A stretch of 43,308 nucleotides of DNA from positions 1 through 43,308 of the forward strand of contig JAAUZJ010000034.1 in NCBI GenBank assembly GCA_014804695.1, read 5' to 3'. This document shows positions 15,150-22,570 of the stretch, one piece after another (position 1 is the first letter of the stretch; every line of letters begins with the position of its first letter). The position numbers and the translations under genes are program-made. Under the pieces are notes generated by a model, which saw only the letters and a list, made by a program, of their open reading frames with translations, did not search any database and was not told where the DNA came from. The stretch is from Lachnospiraceae bacterium. Lineage in GTDB: Bacteria; Bacillota; Clostridia; Lachnospirales; Lachnospiraceae.

Positions 15150-16411
15150 AAGGAATAAATAAACGAAAAACCGTAATTGTTTTATCGGTATCGATATGCT
15201 TTATTGGAATGTTTATGATGACGGCGTTTTTCATAAAAGAGTATAACAGGTCAGTATTTAAAAATATGTCGGCATTTTGTGGGCTTATGATAGAAGAGGA
15301 GCCTGAGGCAGAGCAGTTAGTAATGTCTTCGCTAAAAAAATATAAGAATCTTTCCGGGCATACAATTGAGAACAGTAGCTTCTTGGCAACATATGGATAC
15401 GGAAGCAGTGAATTTGGAAAAAGAGATTTGTCCGGTTTTGTATTTATTTCCGCAGCGGTATTTTTAATGACGGTCTGCGGATTTCTTTTTGCACTGTGGT
15501 ATGTTAATAAATATAGCATAATTCGAATAGCGGAGCTTACTGATTATCTGGAAAAAGTCAATATTGCTGGTGAGAATGTAGTATTAAAAGGAAAGAGCAA
15601 TGTAGGCTGCGGAGACGTGGAATTACAGGGAAAGATTAATGCAGGCAGCTGTAGCATGGTATTACAGGATAAAGAGGATGAGTTTTCCATGCTGCGGGAT
15701 GAAATGTATAAGACTATTACAAGCCTGTATCAGACTAATGAAGCCGCAATTGCGGCAAAGGCCGGATATGCGGAGAATCTGGCTAATATTGCGCATCAGC
15801 TTAAGACGCCTATTACGGCGGCATTTCTTTCCATACAGCTTATGGAAAAGACAGTGGAAAGCATTTATGTAAACCGGATTAAGAGACAGCTTGGCAGGCT
15901 TAACAGATTGGAGGAAGCTCTTTTAACTTTGTCTAAAATTGATGCAGGTGTATTGAAACTAGATTGTGAAGCGGTGGATATTTATACGTTGCTTAACCTT
16001 GCTGCGGAGAATCTTAGTGAAATGATGAATGAGAATAAGGTCTCAGTTGATATTCCATATAAAGACGGCGTGGAATTTTACGGTGATATGGAGTGGTCAA
16101 TGGAAGCGATTATTAATATTATGAAAAACTGTATGGAAAATACACCGGTAAACGGAAAGCTGCATTGCGAATATTCGTCTAATCCTATTTATGCGGAAAT
16201 TTTGATATGGGATGAAGGTCCGGGCTTTGAGCCGTCGGAGCTTCCCAAGCTTTTTGAAAGGTTTTATAGGGGAAGTATGGCGGCAAAAGAAGGAATCGGG
16301 ATAGGACTTTCTCTTGCCAAATCCATTATCGAATTGCAAAATGGGACGATAAGTGCATATAATCTGCCGCAGGGCGGAGCTTGTTTTGAAATAAAAATAT
16401 ACAGTCACTAA
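15146..16411 (+). CDS. Sensor histidine kinase with an expanded linker repeat
   Basis: A 421-residue membrane kinase. Helices lie at about residues 8-30 and 97-120, with a short extracytoplasmic loop of about 65 residues between. The dimerisation/phospho-acceptor box is NIAHQLKTPITA with H217. The ATP-binding domain shows the N-box (IINIMKNCMENT), G1 (DEGPGFEP), F box (FERFYRG) and G2 (GIGIGLSLAKS). Between helix 2 and the H-box, residues 132-180 contain a 13-residue tandem repeat (VVLKGKSNVGCGD, VELQGKINAGSCS, then a shorter MVLQDKEDEF) that relatives usually lack. It is co-translated with the response regulator and sits upstream of the ABC exporter it probably controls. Confidence 0.92.
   Translation: MKGINKRKTVIVLSVSICFIGMFMMTAFFIKEYNRSVFKNMSAFCGLMIEEEPEAEQLVMSSLKKYKNLSGHTIENSSFLATYGYGSSEFGKRDLSGFVFISAAVFLMTVCGFLFALWYVNKYSIIRIAELTDYLEKVNIAGENVVLKGKSNVGCGDVELQGKINAGSCSMVLQDKEDEFSMLRDEMYKTITSLYQTNEAAIAAKAGYAENLANIAHQLKTPITAAFLSIQLMEKTVESIYVNRIKRQLGRLNRLEEALLTLSKIDAGVLKLDCEAVDIYTLLNLAAENLSEMMNENKVSVDIPYKDGVEFYGDMEWSMEAIINIMKNCMENTPVNGKLHCEYSSNPIYAEILIWDEGPGFEPSELPKLFERFYRGSMAAKEGIGIGLSLAKSIIELQNGTISAYNLPQGGACFEIKIYSH
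15578..15685 (+). repeat. 39-bp in-frame tandem repeat in the kinase linker
   Basis: Two 39-bp units (15578-15616 and 15617-15655) encode VVLKGKSNVGCGD and VELQGKINAGSCS. A partial third starts at 15656 (MVLQDKEDEF), and a degenerate unit precedes them (TDYLEKVNIAGEN). L, K, N and G positions are kept. The repeat lies in the HAMP-to-DHp region that transmits the signal. Confidence 0.65.
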
Positions 16412-16435
16412 GCTGTCACTTTTCGTTGCTATAAT
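16402..16435 (+). promoter_or_regulatory. Response-regulator direct repeats and TATAAT before the ABC exporter
   Basis: CAGTCACT (16402-16409) and CTGTCACT (16413-16420) are direct repeats 11 bp apart, one helical turn. They overlap the kinase stop codon and precede a perfect TATAAT (16430-16435) with no normal -35 box. This is how OmpR-type regulators activate the adjacent exporter genes in Bce-like systems. Binding by the regulator at 14478 is inferred. Confidence 0.55.
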
Positions 16436-16451
16436 AGCGTTGTGGCAGGCA

Positions 16452-16492
16452 ATTGTGAAACACCGCGCCAGCCCAACGCGGTGTTTCACAAT
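16452..16492. other. Perfect 16-bp hairpin between kinase and ABC exporter genes
   Basis: ATTGTGAAACACCGCG (16452-16467) pairs without a mismatch with 16477-16492 across a 9-nt loop. No U-tract follows, so it is not a standard terminator. It lies in the leader of the exporter mRNA, downstream of the TATAAT at 16430. It could stabilise or process the transcript, or be a small palindromic repeat. Confidence 0.75.
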
Positions 16493-16525
16493 GGCTCATA
16501 ATTTTGCACACGGAAAGGAGTAATT

Positions 16526-17206
16526 ATGGAAATATTAAGATGTGAGAATATAAGAAAAATATACGGCCGCGACGAGAATAAGGTCGCAGCTCTTGGCGGG
16601 ATTGATCTGTCTGTTGAAAAAGGAGAGTTTGTTGCGATTGTCGGCGCTTCCGGTTCGGGAAAATCTACCTTGCTGCATATTATCGGAGGCGTGGATGTTC
16701 CGACAGAGGGTAAGGTTGTTGTGGATAATACGGATATTTCCACTATGAATAAGACACAGGCCGCGATATTTCGCCGCAGAAAAGTTGGATTGGTGTATCA
16801 ATTCTATAACCTGATACCGACGCTTACGGTTCGAGGGAATATACTGATGCCGCTTTTGTTGGATAAGAAAAAAGCTAATGAAGAATATTTTGAAAAAATA
16901 GTTACTACACTTGGGATTGCCGATAAACTGGATTTTTTACCGGGGCAACTCTCAGGTGGGCAGCAACAGCGAGCCGCTATTGCCCGTTCTTTGATTTACC
17001 GACCGGCGCTGTTATTGGCGGATGAACCGACAGGGAATCTGGATAGGAAAAACAGTAGGGAAATTATTGATATGTTGAAGATATCCAACAAAAATCTGAA
17101 CCAGACCATTGTACTGATTACTCATGATGATAAAGTCGCATTGGAAGCAGATCGGATTGTGACGATAGAGGATGGACGTATAATTAGTGACAAGAAACAG
17201 TGTTAG
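16526..17206 (+). CDS. ABC exporter ATPase (BceA/MacB-like)
   Basis: A 226-residue ATPase with Walker A VGASGSGKST (residues about 40-49), a Q-loop in LVYQFYNLIPTLTV, signature LSGGQQQRAAIARSL, Walker B LLLADEPTGNLD and H-loop THDDKVA. The VYQFYNLIPTLTVRGNI stretch and the LxxADEPTGNLD form mark the LolD/MacB/BceA clade, which drives FtsX-type permeases. It should work with the permease at 17306, removing or disarming a cell-wall-targeting peptide. GGAAAGGAG at 16511-16519 precedes the ATG. Expression probably depends on the response regulator through the repeats at 16402. Confidence 0.94.
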   Translation: MEILRCENIRKIYGRDENKVAALGGIDLSVEKGEFVAIVGASGSGKSTLLHIIGGVDVPTEGKVVVDNTDISTMNKTQAAIFRRRKVGLVYQFYNLIPTLTVRGNILMPLLLDKKKANEEYFEKIVTTLGIADKLDFLPGQLSGGQQQRAAIARSLIYRPALLLADEPTGNLDRKNSREIIDMLKISNKNLNQTIVLITHDDKVALEADRIVTIEDGRIISDKKQC

Positions 17207-17305
17207 GAAGCATGCAAAAACAGTGGAAGGATGCATTTAGCAGCAATAACTGGTAAGCCGCATGTAGTAACAGATTAAAAGTGAAAGGAAGGTAAGTCTT
17301 GTAAT

Positions 17306-19498
17306 ATGTGGAAGGATTATTCAAGTAGTTTTTTTAGGAAAAACCGCTCATCTAGTGTATCAATTATGGTCGCAGCTTTGATTGCGACATTTTTCTTATC
17401 ACTTCTGTGCAGTATTTTTTACAATATATGGATATATGATATTGAAGAGATAGTATTGAATGAGGGCGATTGGCAGGGGCGTATAAGCGCAGAACTTGAC
17501 GAGGCGGATTTACTTTTTATAAATAATATGTCAAATGTAGAGAAGGTTGTTGTTAATGGGGAATTAGACGTAGTAGATATATATTTTCAAAATCCTGGAA
17601 CAATATACAAGGATATGACTTTAATAGGCGATGGACTTGGCTTGAAAGAAGAGGAGATTACGTATAATTATCAGCTTTTATCCATGTATTTCATTCGGAT
17701 TCCCGATGATCCCGCTCCCAGATTAATATTACCGCTATATGCTGCGATAATGTTTATAGTAGCGATATCATTAGTTATGGTTATTCACAATTCGTTTGCG
17801 GTATCAATGAATGCAAGGATTAAGCAATTGGGGATTCTGTCCGGTATTGGAGCGACGCCCGGACAGATTTGCAGTTGTCTGATGCAGGAAGCGGCTGCGC
17901 TATGTGTAGTGCCGATTGTTATTGGTACTTTACTTGGAGTGGCAGGCAGTTTTGGCGCTGTTAGTATGATGAATTTACTTGCCGGAGAGATGACGGGGCG
18001 GCATGATGTGGATTTTAGGTATCATCCGTATGTGTTTGCGATGACTATTTTGATTTCTTTGCTGACTGTATTGATTTCTGCATGGATTCCGGCGGAAAAG
18101 CTGGCTAAATTAACTCCGCTTCAGGCTGTTCGGGGTAACAATGAGTACGAGTTGATAAAAAGAAAACATTCCCGGCTGCTGTTTTTTCTTTTTGGAATAG
18201 AGGGTGAATTGGCAGGTAATTCGCTTAAATCGCAAAAGAAGGCGCTTAGAACATCGGCATTGTCGTTGACGCTGTCTTTTTTTGGATTCACGATTATGCT
18301 GTGTTTTTTTAAGTTGTCGGAAATCAGCACGAGCTATACCTATTTTGCAAAATATCAGGACGTTTGGGATGTGATGGCGGTGGTAAAAGATGTCAGGATA
18401 GAGGAGTTTGATTTAATAGGGGAACTTAAAGAGGCGGAAACTGTCAAGGGAGCGGATAGTTGTGTAATATATCAGAAGGCGCAGGCAATTAGTTATGTTA
18501 ATGAGTCTTGGATAAGCGAGGAAGTTGCTGCACTTGGTGGGCTGGAAAATTTGACGGAGTTAGAGATTTTGAATGAAAATACTGACAGTATGAGCAATGA
18601 AGTATTGTCTTGTGTGCAAGCACCTATAGTTATATTAGACGATGAAGGATTTTTGGATTACTGCGAGCAGGCCGGTATTGAACCGGGGCTCGACGGTGCG
18701 ATTATTATAAATCGGATTTGGGATAGTATAAACAGTAATTTTCGTTATCGTAAGTACATCCCCTTTTTGAAAGAAGACCAGAGCAGTACGATTATGCAGG
18801 ACAATATAGAGATTCCGGTACTTGGGTATACGCAGAAAGTGCCTGTACTCAGAGAGGAATATGACGATTATGCGCTAGTGCATGTTATGCCGTTATCCTT
18901 GTGGAAAAGTGTATCTAAGCATGCGTTACAAAAAGGCGTACTAATAGACATCGAGGCAGATGCTTATGTGCGTATTTTGGGAAATGTTGATTTGGGATTA
19001 GAGGAAACCGCGGCTGAAATAATAGGGCAGAAGTATGAAGTGGAAACCGAAAATCGTATTCAGGAGAAAATAACAAATGACAAACTTATCTGGGGATATA
19101 AAGTAATAATGGGCGTATTTTGCGCACTGCTTGCAGTAATCGGTATTGCCAATGTATTTTCATATACAATGGGCTTTTTAAGCCTAAGGAGGCGTGAGTT
19201 TGCACGGTACGCATCTGTTGGAATGACACCGGCTGGCATGAAGAAAATGTTTTTTATTGAAATTATGGTAATAGCCGGACGACCGATGCTTATTACCCTG
19301 CCTCTTACAGTGGTATTTGTGGAACTAATGATAAAGGCGAGCTACTTAAACCCAATGGAGTTTTGGACGCAGGCGCCCTTTATACCTGTTTTCATATTTA
19401 TTGCTGCAATATTTGGTTTTGTTGCATTGGCCTATTATATCGGCGGAAAACAGATACTACGCATTAATCTGGCTGAATCCTTACGGAGTGAAATATAA
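17306..19498 (+). CDS. FtsX-family ABC permease (BceB-like)
   Basis: A 730-residue permease. An N-terminal helix lies at about residues 15-37, followed by a first extracytoplasmic loop. Three helices lie near 145-165, 195-220 and 248-268. A middle domain contains another helix (about 315-330) and a large extracytoplasmic domain (about 340-590). The last three helices lie in 605-725 (GVFCALLAVIGIANVFSYT..., PMLITLPLTVVFVELM, FIPVFIFIAAIFGFVALAYYIGG). The motif MNARIKQLGILSGIGATPGQI is the coupling segment of FtsX-type permeases. The long domain fits the BceB type, which senses or binds the antibiotic-lipid complex. It ends 4 bp before a convergent exonuclease gene. Confidence 0.9.
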   Translation: MWKDYSSSFFRKNRSSSVSIMVAALIATFFLSLLCSIFYNIWIYDIEEIVLNEGDWQGRISAELDEADLLFINNMSNVEKVVVNGELDVVDIYFQNPGTIYKDMTLIGDGLGLKEEEITYNYQLLSMYFIRIPDDPAPRLILPLYAAIMFIVAISLVMVIHNSFAVSMNARIKQLGILSGIGATPGQICSCLMQEAAALCVVPIVIGTLLGVAGSFGAVSMMNLLAGEMTGRHDVDFRYHPYVFAMTILISLLTVLISAWIPAEKLAKLTPLQAVRGNNEYELIKRKHSRLLFFLFGIEGELAGNSLKSQKKALRTSALSLTLSFFGFTIMLCFFKLSEISTSYTYFAKYQDVWDVMAVVKDVRIEEFDLIGELKEAETVKGADSCVIYQKAQAISYVNESWISEEVAALGGLENLTELEILNENTDSMSNEVLSCVQAPIVILDDEGFLDYCEQAGIEPGLDGAIIINRIWDSINSNFRYRKYIPFLKEDQSSTIMQDNIEIPVLGYTQKVPVLREEYDDYALVHVMPLSLWKSVSKHALQKGVLIDIEADAYVRILGNVDLGLEETAAEIIGQKYEVETENRIQEKITNDKLIWGYKVIMGVFCALLAVIGIANVFSYTMGFLSLRRREFARYASVGMTPAGMKKMFFIEIMVIAGRPMLITLPLTVVFVELMIKASYLNPMEFWTQAPFIPVFIFIAAIFGFVALAYYIGGKQILRINLAESLRSEI

Positions 19499-19502
19499 CT
19501 GT

Positions 19503-20330
19503 TCAATCCTGCTTCAACCGCTTATAACACTCATTACACATATAGCAATCTGCCAAAGCCCTGTGCGCATTTGAGTCGTCTATGCCATAGAAACCACAGA
19601 TGGTTGATAATCTATGATTAGCAAGGTTGGGTAAAGCTTTTTTGGCAAGCGGCAATGTGTCAACGATTCGGTTTTTTATTTCAGGCAGCCCTAAATTTTG
19701 GCATGCCTGGTTGAGAAAATGAATGTCAAAGCCTTTGATATTATGACCTACAAGTTTGCTGCTTCCGATAAAGTCTATGAATTTAGGAAGTACAGTCTCA
19801 ATTGAATCGGCATCTTCTAACATCTGGCTTGTTATGCCTGTGAGCTTAGTGATATTTGGCGGAATGGTAGAAACCGGTTTAACAAGCTCGTTAAACTCGC
19901 ATATGTTCTGCTCTGGCAGGGCAGTCTGCGAATCCTGCGGAGCGTTATATGTACATTTAATTGCGGCAATTTCTATAATAGAATCGTTTTTACAGCTAAA
20001 GCCAGTGGTCTCTAAATCAAGAACAACATAAGAAGCGGGAGCACGTTTGGCTGCCGGAGAAGTGGGTTTTGCTTTGTGAAAAGCACGCCCTCTTTTTTTC
20101 ATATCCAAAAGATAGTCGGAATGAATATTGATTACTTCATCATCGACCTTAATTGTTATTGAGGCCCATGTGTCAAAAGCTGCGTCATAGCCTATTATTT
20201 CGCAAATGACAGGGGTATTGCTTTCTGGTTTAAAATAGTAAAATTCGGCTACCTCGCTGGCGGTTTCCGATATTAGTTTGTATTTTTTTAAGAAGTCGAG
20301 TGTTTCAGTGGTAGTGTTGAAAGTGGTCAT
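19503..20330 (-). CDS. DEDDh 3'-5' exonuclease (DNA polymerase III epsilon-like)
   Basis: A 275-residue exonuclease. The motifs are complete: ExoI VVLDLETTG (D105, E107), ExoII LVGHNIKGFDIHFL (D202) and ExoIII-epsilon NAHRALADC (H256, D261). This is the proofreading-type active site with two metal ions. The first 95 residues are an extra N-terminal region with no recognised domain. Stand-alone proteins of this type degrade ssDNA, RNA or nanoRNA, and may serve repair. It converges with the BceB-like gene, only 4 bp apart. It lies downstream of the toxin-antitoxin pair on the same strand, with 27 bp between, so read-through is likely. An AAAGGA site precedes the ATG. Confidence 0.88.
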   Translation of the reverse strand: MTTFNTTTETLDFLKKYKLISETASEVAEFYYFKPESNTPVICEIIGYDAAFDTWASITIKVDDEVINIHSDYLLDMKKRGRAFHKAKPTSPAAKRAPASYVVLDLETTGFSCKNDSIIEIAAIKCTYNAPQDSQTALPEQNICEFNELVKPVSTIPPNITKLTGITSQMLEDADSIETVLPKFIDFIGSSKLVGHNIKGFDIHFLNQACQNLGLPEIKNRIVDTLPLAKKALPNLANHRLSTICGFYGIDDSNAHRALADCYMCNECYKRLKQD

Positions 20331-20357
20331 TTGTATTTTTCCTTTTATATTTTTCTT

Positions 20358-21386
20358 TTATATTTGTAAATTTTCCGCATATTTGAATTGTATCACATCC
20401 CTTGGTGCAGTCTCAACATAAGCCTGTTCCTTATGCATAAAAGAAATAATTTCGTTTTTGCTCATATTCCCAAGTTTTTCAATAACGATATCAAGAATAT
20501 GCTTATCTGCATCTGAAAGAGATGGAAATGAAGATGCTTCATTTAAAGAAAAATGATATGCATTCGTTTCTCCCATATCTACTTCATAACATGGAACATC
20601 CTTCAAATCAATAATTGAATTATGTCCAACCGGTACTGCGCCCATTGGTAAAGCCTGATATATCAAACCTGTTATGGCAAACCCTCTAATCTTATAAGAC
20701 AATGCATCTGCATACCACATCAACTTCATAAGTTTTACCTTATAAAGACTGGTAATCTGTGTAGATGCGGCAAAATAGCGAATTACATCAACAACCTTAT
20801 CCAGAGAAAGGTCTGTATTTCCGTGAAAAAGCTGATTTTCATGAAATTTGGCGTAACTGGCTTCAATAGCCTTGCGTAAATAAGAATCCTGCTCATCCTC
20901 ATACAAAGCGGTCGCTGTATCCAAATACTTATGATAAGATTCAGCCGGCAAGTTCTTCTTTGCATCACTTAATAATGACAAGAACCATTCCGGATCCTGA
21001 TCAATCTTCTTTAATATAGTATCATGTGCCTTATCCTGCACTTGATGGCTCTCATATCTTGTGATTGTCTTCATGCCCCAGCCAAGAAGGATACATAAAT
21101 CACTTTGGCTGATTCCGTATTTTGCCCGGATAGCGCTGATTTCGGAAGATGTCAAAAGACCTTCAGCCTTCCTGTATGCATTTTTAAGACGAATATCATT
21201 ATCCTGAATCTGCGCCTCATCCATATACAGTTCTTCTGCTAAATCACAATACAAATAAGAAGCATCATAATTCACCTTTACATTTTTAAAGGTCGCATTT
21301 TCTTCTATAAGAACTGTCTTCACTTCATGTTTTTCCATGCAACATGTGCACAGACGTTTCTCACTTTTAACAATCTTCATGTCCAT
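20358..21386 (-). CDS. Panacea-domain antitoxin with zinc-finger-like and HTH domains
   Basis: A 342-residue fusion. Residues 10-55 resemble the MqsA/YgiT-type zinc finger, with C13 and C16 kept and C47 in the second pair, but the fourth ligand is replaced (A50 in YCDLAEE). Residues 75-125 form the MqsA-like helix-turn-helix (GLLTSSEISAIRAKYGISQSDLCILLGWGMKTITRYE). Residues about 190-325 are a Panacea (SocA-like, DUF4065) domain (KVVDVIRYFAASTQITSLYKVKLMKLMWYADAL). In known systems Panacea neutralises diverse toxins. It lies 11 bp downstream of the MqsR-like toxin gene, in the toxin-first order of mqsRA. AGGAGGT precedes the ATG. Confidence 0.86.
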   Translation of the reverse strand: MDMKIVKSEKRLCTCCMEKHEVKTVLIEENATFKNVKVNYDASYLYCDLAEELYMDEAQIQDNDIRLKNAYRKAEGLLTSSEISAIRAKYGISQSDLCILLGWGMKTITRYESHQVQDKAHDTILKKIDQDPEWFLSLLSDAKKNLPAESYHKYLDTATALYEDEQDSYLRKAIEASYAKFHENQLFHGNTDLSLDKVVDVIRYFAASTQITSLYKVKLMKLMWYADALSYKIRGFAITGLIYQALPMGAVPVGHNSIIDLKDVPCYEVDMGETNAYHFSLNEASSFPSLSDADKHILDIVIEKLGNMSKNEIISFMHKEQAYVETAPRDVIQFKYAENLQI

Positions 21387-21397
21387 GAAAACACCTC

Positions 21398-21838
21398 CTA
21401 ATTCTTTCTATAAGGGAACAGCTCTGGGGAAAATGGTTTCTCTGCAAAATGGAAAGACATTACAAAAGTTGTAGTATTGCCATACATTCCCAACAATTCC
21501 ACTCTAATTTTAATATATACGTCATCCTTGCCATTGTAGACCTTACCAAACTCACGCATTTCACTTCTATTCGGAAATCTGAGATCATTAACTGTCTGCA
21601 TATATTCTTCCAAAGTAAGGTTTTTTAATTCTCTTTTCAATGCATCTACCGGATTCTCATCAGGGAACAAAGTATCTACTGTGTATTGATTTGTATATTT
21701 TTCGTCTCGCTTTTTATCTACCAGCCTTTTTGCCTGAAATGAAATCTGTGCCCCATTATCTATAGCGTATCTCAAATTCTGAAGATAGGATTTAATCTCT
21801 GCTTCACTTTCAATTCGTACATTTGTTTCGTCTGCCAA
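21398..21838 (-). CDS. MqsR-like RNase toxin
   Basis: A 146-residue protein. The C-terminal half (EFGKVYNGKDDVYIKIRVELL...FVMSFHFAEKPF...FPY) follows the pattern of MqsR-superfamily toxins (FGK-x-I-x-G-x-x-VYIKL ... LSFH-x-AE ... YPY). MqsR is a RelE-fold mRNA endonuclease. An N-terminal I-x-x-YLQNLRYAIDNGAQISF also fits. I choose TTG 21838 because GGTGGAGG (21854-21847) is 8 bp upstream; an earlier in-frame TTG at 21856 would lie within the operator and lack a ribosome site. The antitoxin gene follows after 11 bp. Toxicity is inferred from family and context. Confidence 0.72.
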   Translation of the reverse strand: MADETNVRIESEAEIKSYLQNLRYAIDNGAQISFQAKRLVDKKRDEKYTNQYTVDTLFPDENPVDALKRELKNLTLEEYMQTVNDLRFPNRSEMREFGKVYNGKDDVYIKIRVELLGMYGNTTTFVMSFHFAEKPFSPELFPYRKN

Positions 21839-21855
21839 ATTCACATCCTCCACCA

Positions 21856-21904
21856 AGGTATCAATTGATACCTAAATAATATATCTGATCTGTCATTTTG
21901 TCAA
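21856..21904 (-). promoter_or_regulatory. Promoter and perfect 18-bp operator of the toxin-antitoxin operon
   Basis: On the minus strand TTGACA (21904-21899), an exact 17-bp spacer and TATTAT (21881-21876). They are followed at the transcript start by the perfect 18-bp palindrome AGGTATCAATTGATACCT (21856-21873). Autorepression by the HTH antitoxin is the obvious reading, as in mqsRA. Confidence 0.75.
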
Positions 21905-22014
21905 TTAAGTTTTTTCTATAAAATCTTTTTTATTTTAAGCAAAATGCAAAGTTTTACATAAATCTAGCCTCCCTCATAATTTCATGCTACAATTCCATAT
22001 GGAGGAAAACGAAA

Positions 22015-22470
22015 ATGATCATACGAATAGCAGACTCAAACGACATTAAATTATTTATGCAGATCCGCTTAGAAATGCTAAGCGAAGTAAATGCACTCCC
22101 GCCCGGCTATATATTCAGTGACGAAATTCTAAAATGCAGCGAAGAATACTTTACTAACGGAGACCACACAACCGTGCTTGCATTTAATGATGATAATGTA
22201 GTTATCGGATGTGCCACGATCTGTTATATAAACGTGATGCCAACCTTTTCACATCCGACGGGAAAAAGGGCGCATTTAATGAATGTGTATACAGATCAGG
22301 CATACCGCAGACAGGGGATTGCCCTGCGGATGATGAAAATATTGATAGATGAGGCAAAGGAAAAGGGCGTAACCGAAATAAGTCTGGATGCGACTAAAGA
22401 GGGAAGAGCATTATATAAAAAGCTGGATTTTACAGATTCTGATGAGTGCATGGTATTGAATTTGAACTGA
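22015..22470 (+). CDS. GNAT-family N-acetyltransferase
   Basis: A 151-residue acetyltransferase with a clear motif A, LMNVYTDQAYRRQGIALRMMKILIDEAKEKG (Q/R-x-x-G-I-A). Motif B is ISLDATKEGRALYKKLDFTDSDECM, where LDATxxGRxLYxKLGF is the common form of a widespread Firmicute acetyltransferase subgroup. The substrate is unknown. TGGAGG precedes the ATG. It is monocistronic or read through into the MATE gene 99 bp downstream, whose leader holds tandem repeats. Confidence 0.86.
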   Translation: MIIRIADSNDIKLFMQIRLEMLSEVNALPPGYIFSDEILKCSEEYFTNGDHTTVLAFNDDNVVIGCATICYINVMPTFSHPTGKRAHLMNVYTDQAYRRQGIALRMMKILIDEAKEKGVTEISLDATKEGRALYKKLDFTDSDECMVLNLN

Positions 22471-22486
22471 AACTTTTAATTTTATT

Positions 22487-22570
22487 AATTTAAAGGAAAA
22501 TATTATTGATTTGAAGGGAAATATTATCGATTTAAAGGGAAATATTATAGGTTTAACGGAAAATAAATTA
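22487..22570 (+). repeat. Four 21-bp tandem repeats before the MATE gene
   Basis: Units start at 22487, 22508, 22529 and 22550. The consensus is GATTTAAAGGGAAATATTAT plus one base. Each has a purine-rich AAAGG/AAGGG core that resembles a ribosome-binding site. The last unit is degenerate (TTTAACGGAAAATAA) and ends directly at the ATG of the MATE gene (22570). The period is two helical turns and also seven codons. Confidence 0.85.
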
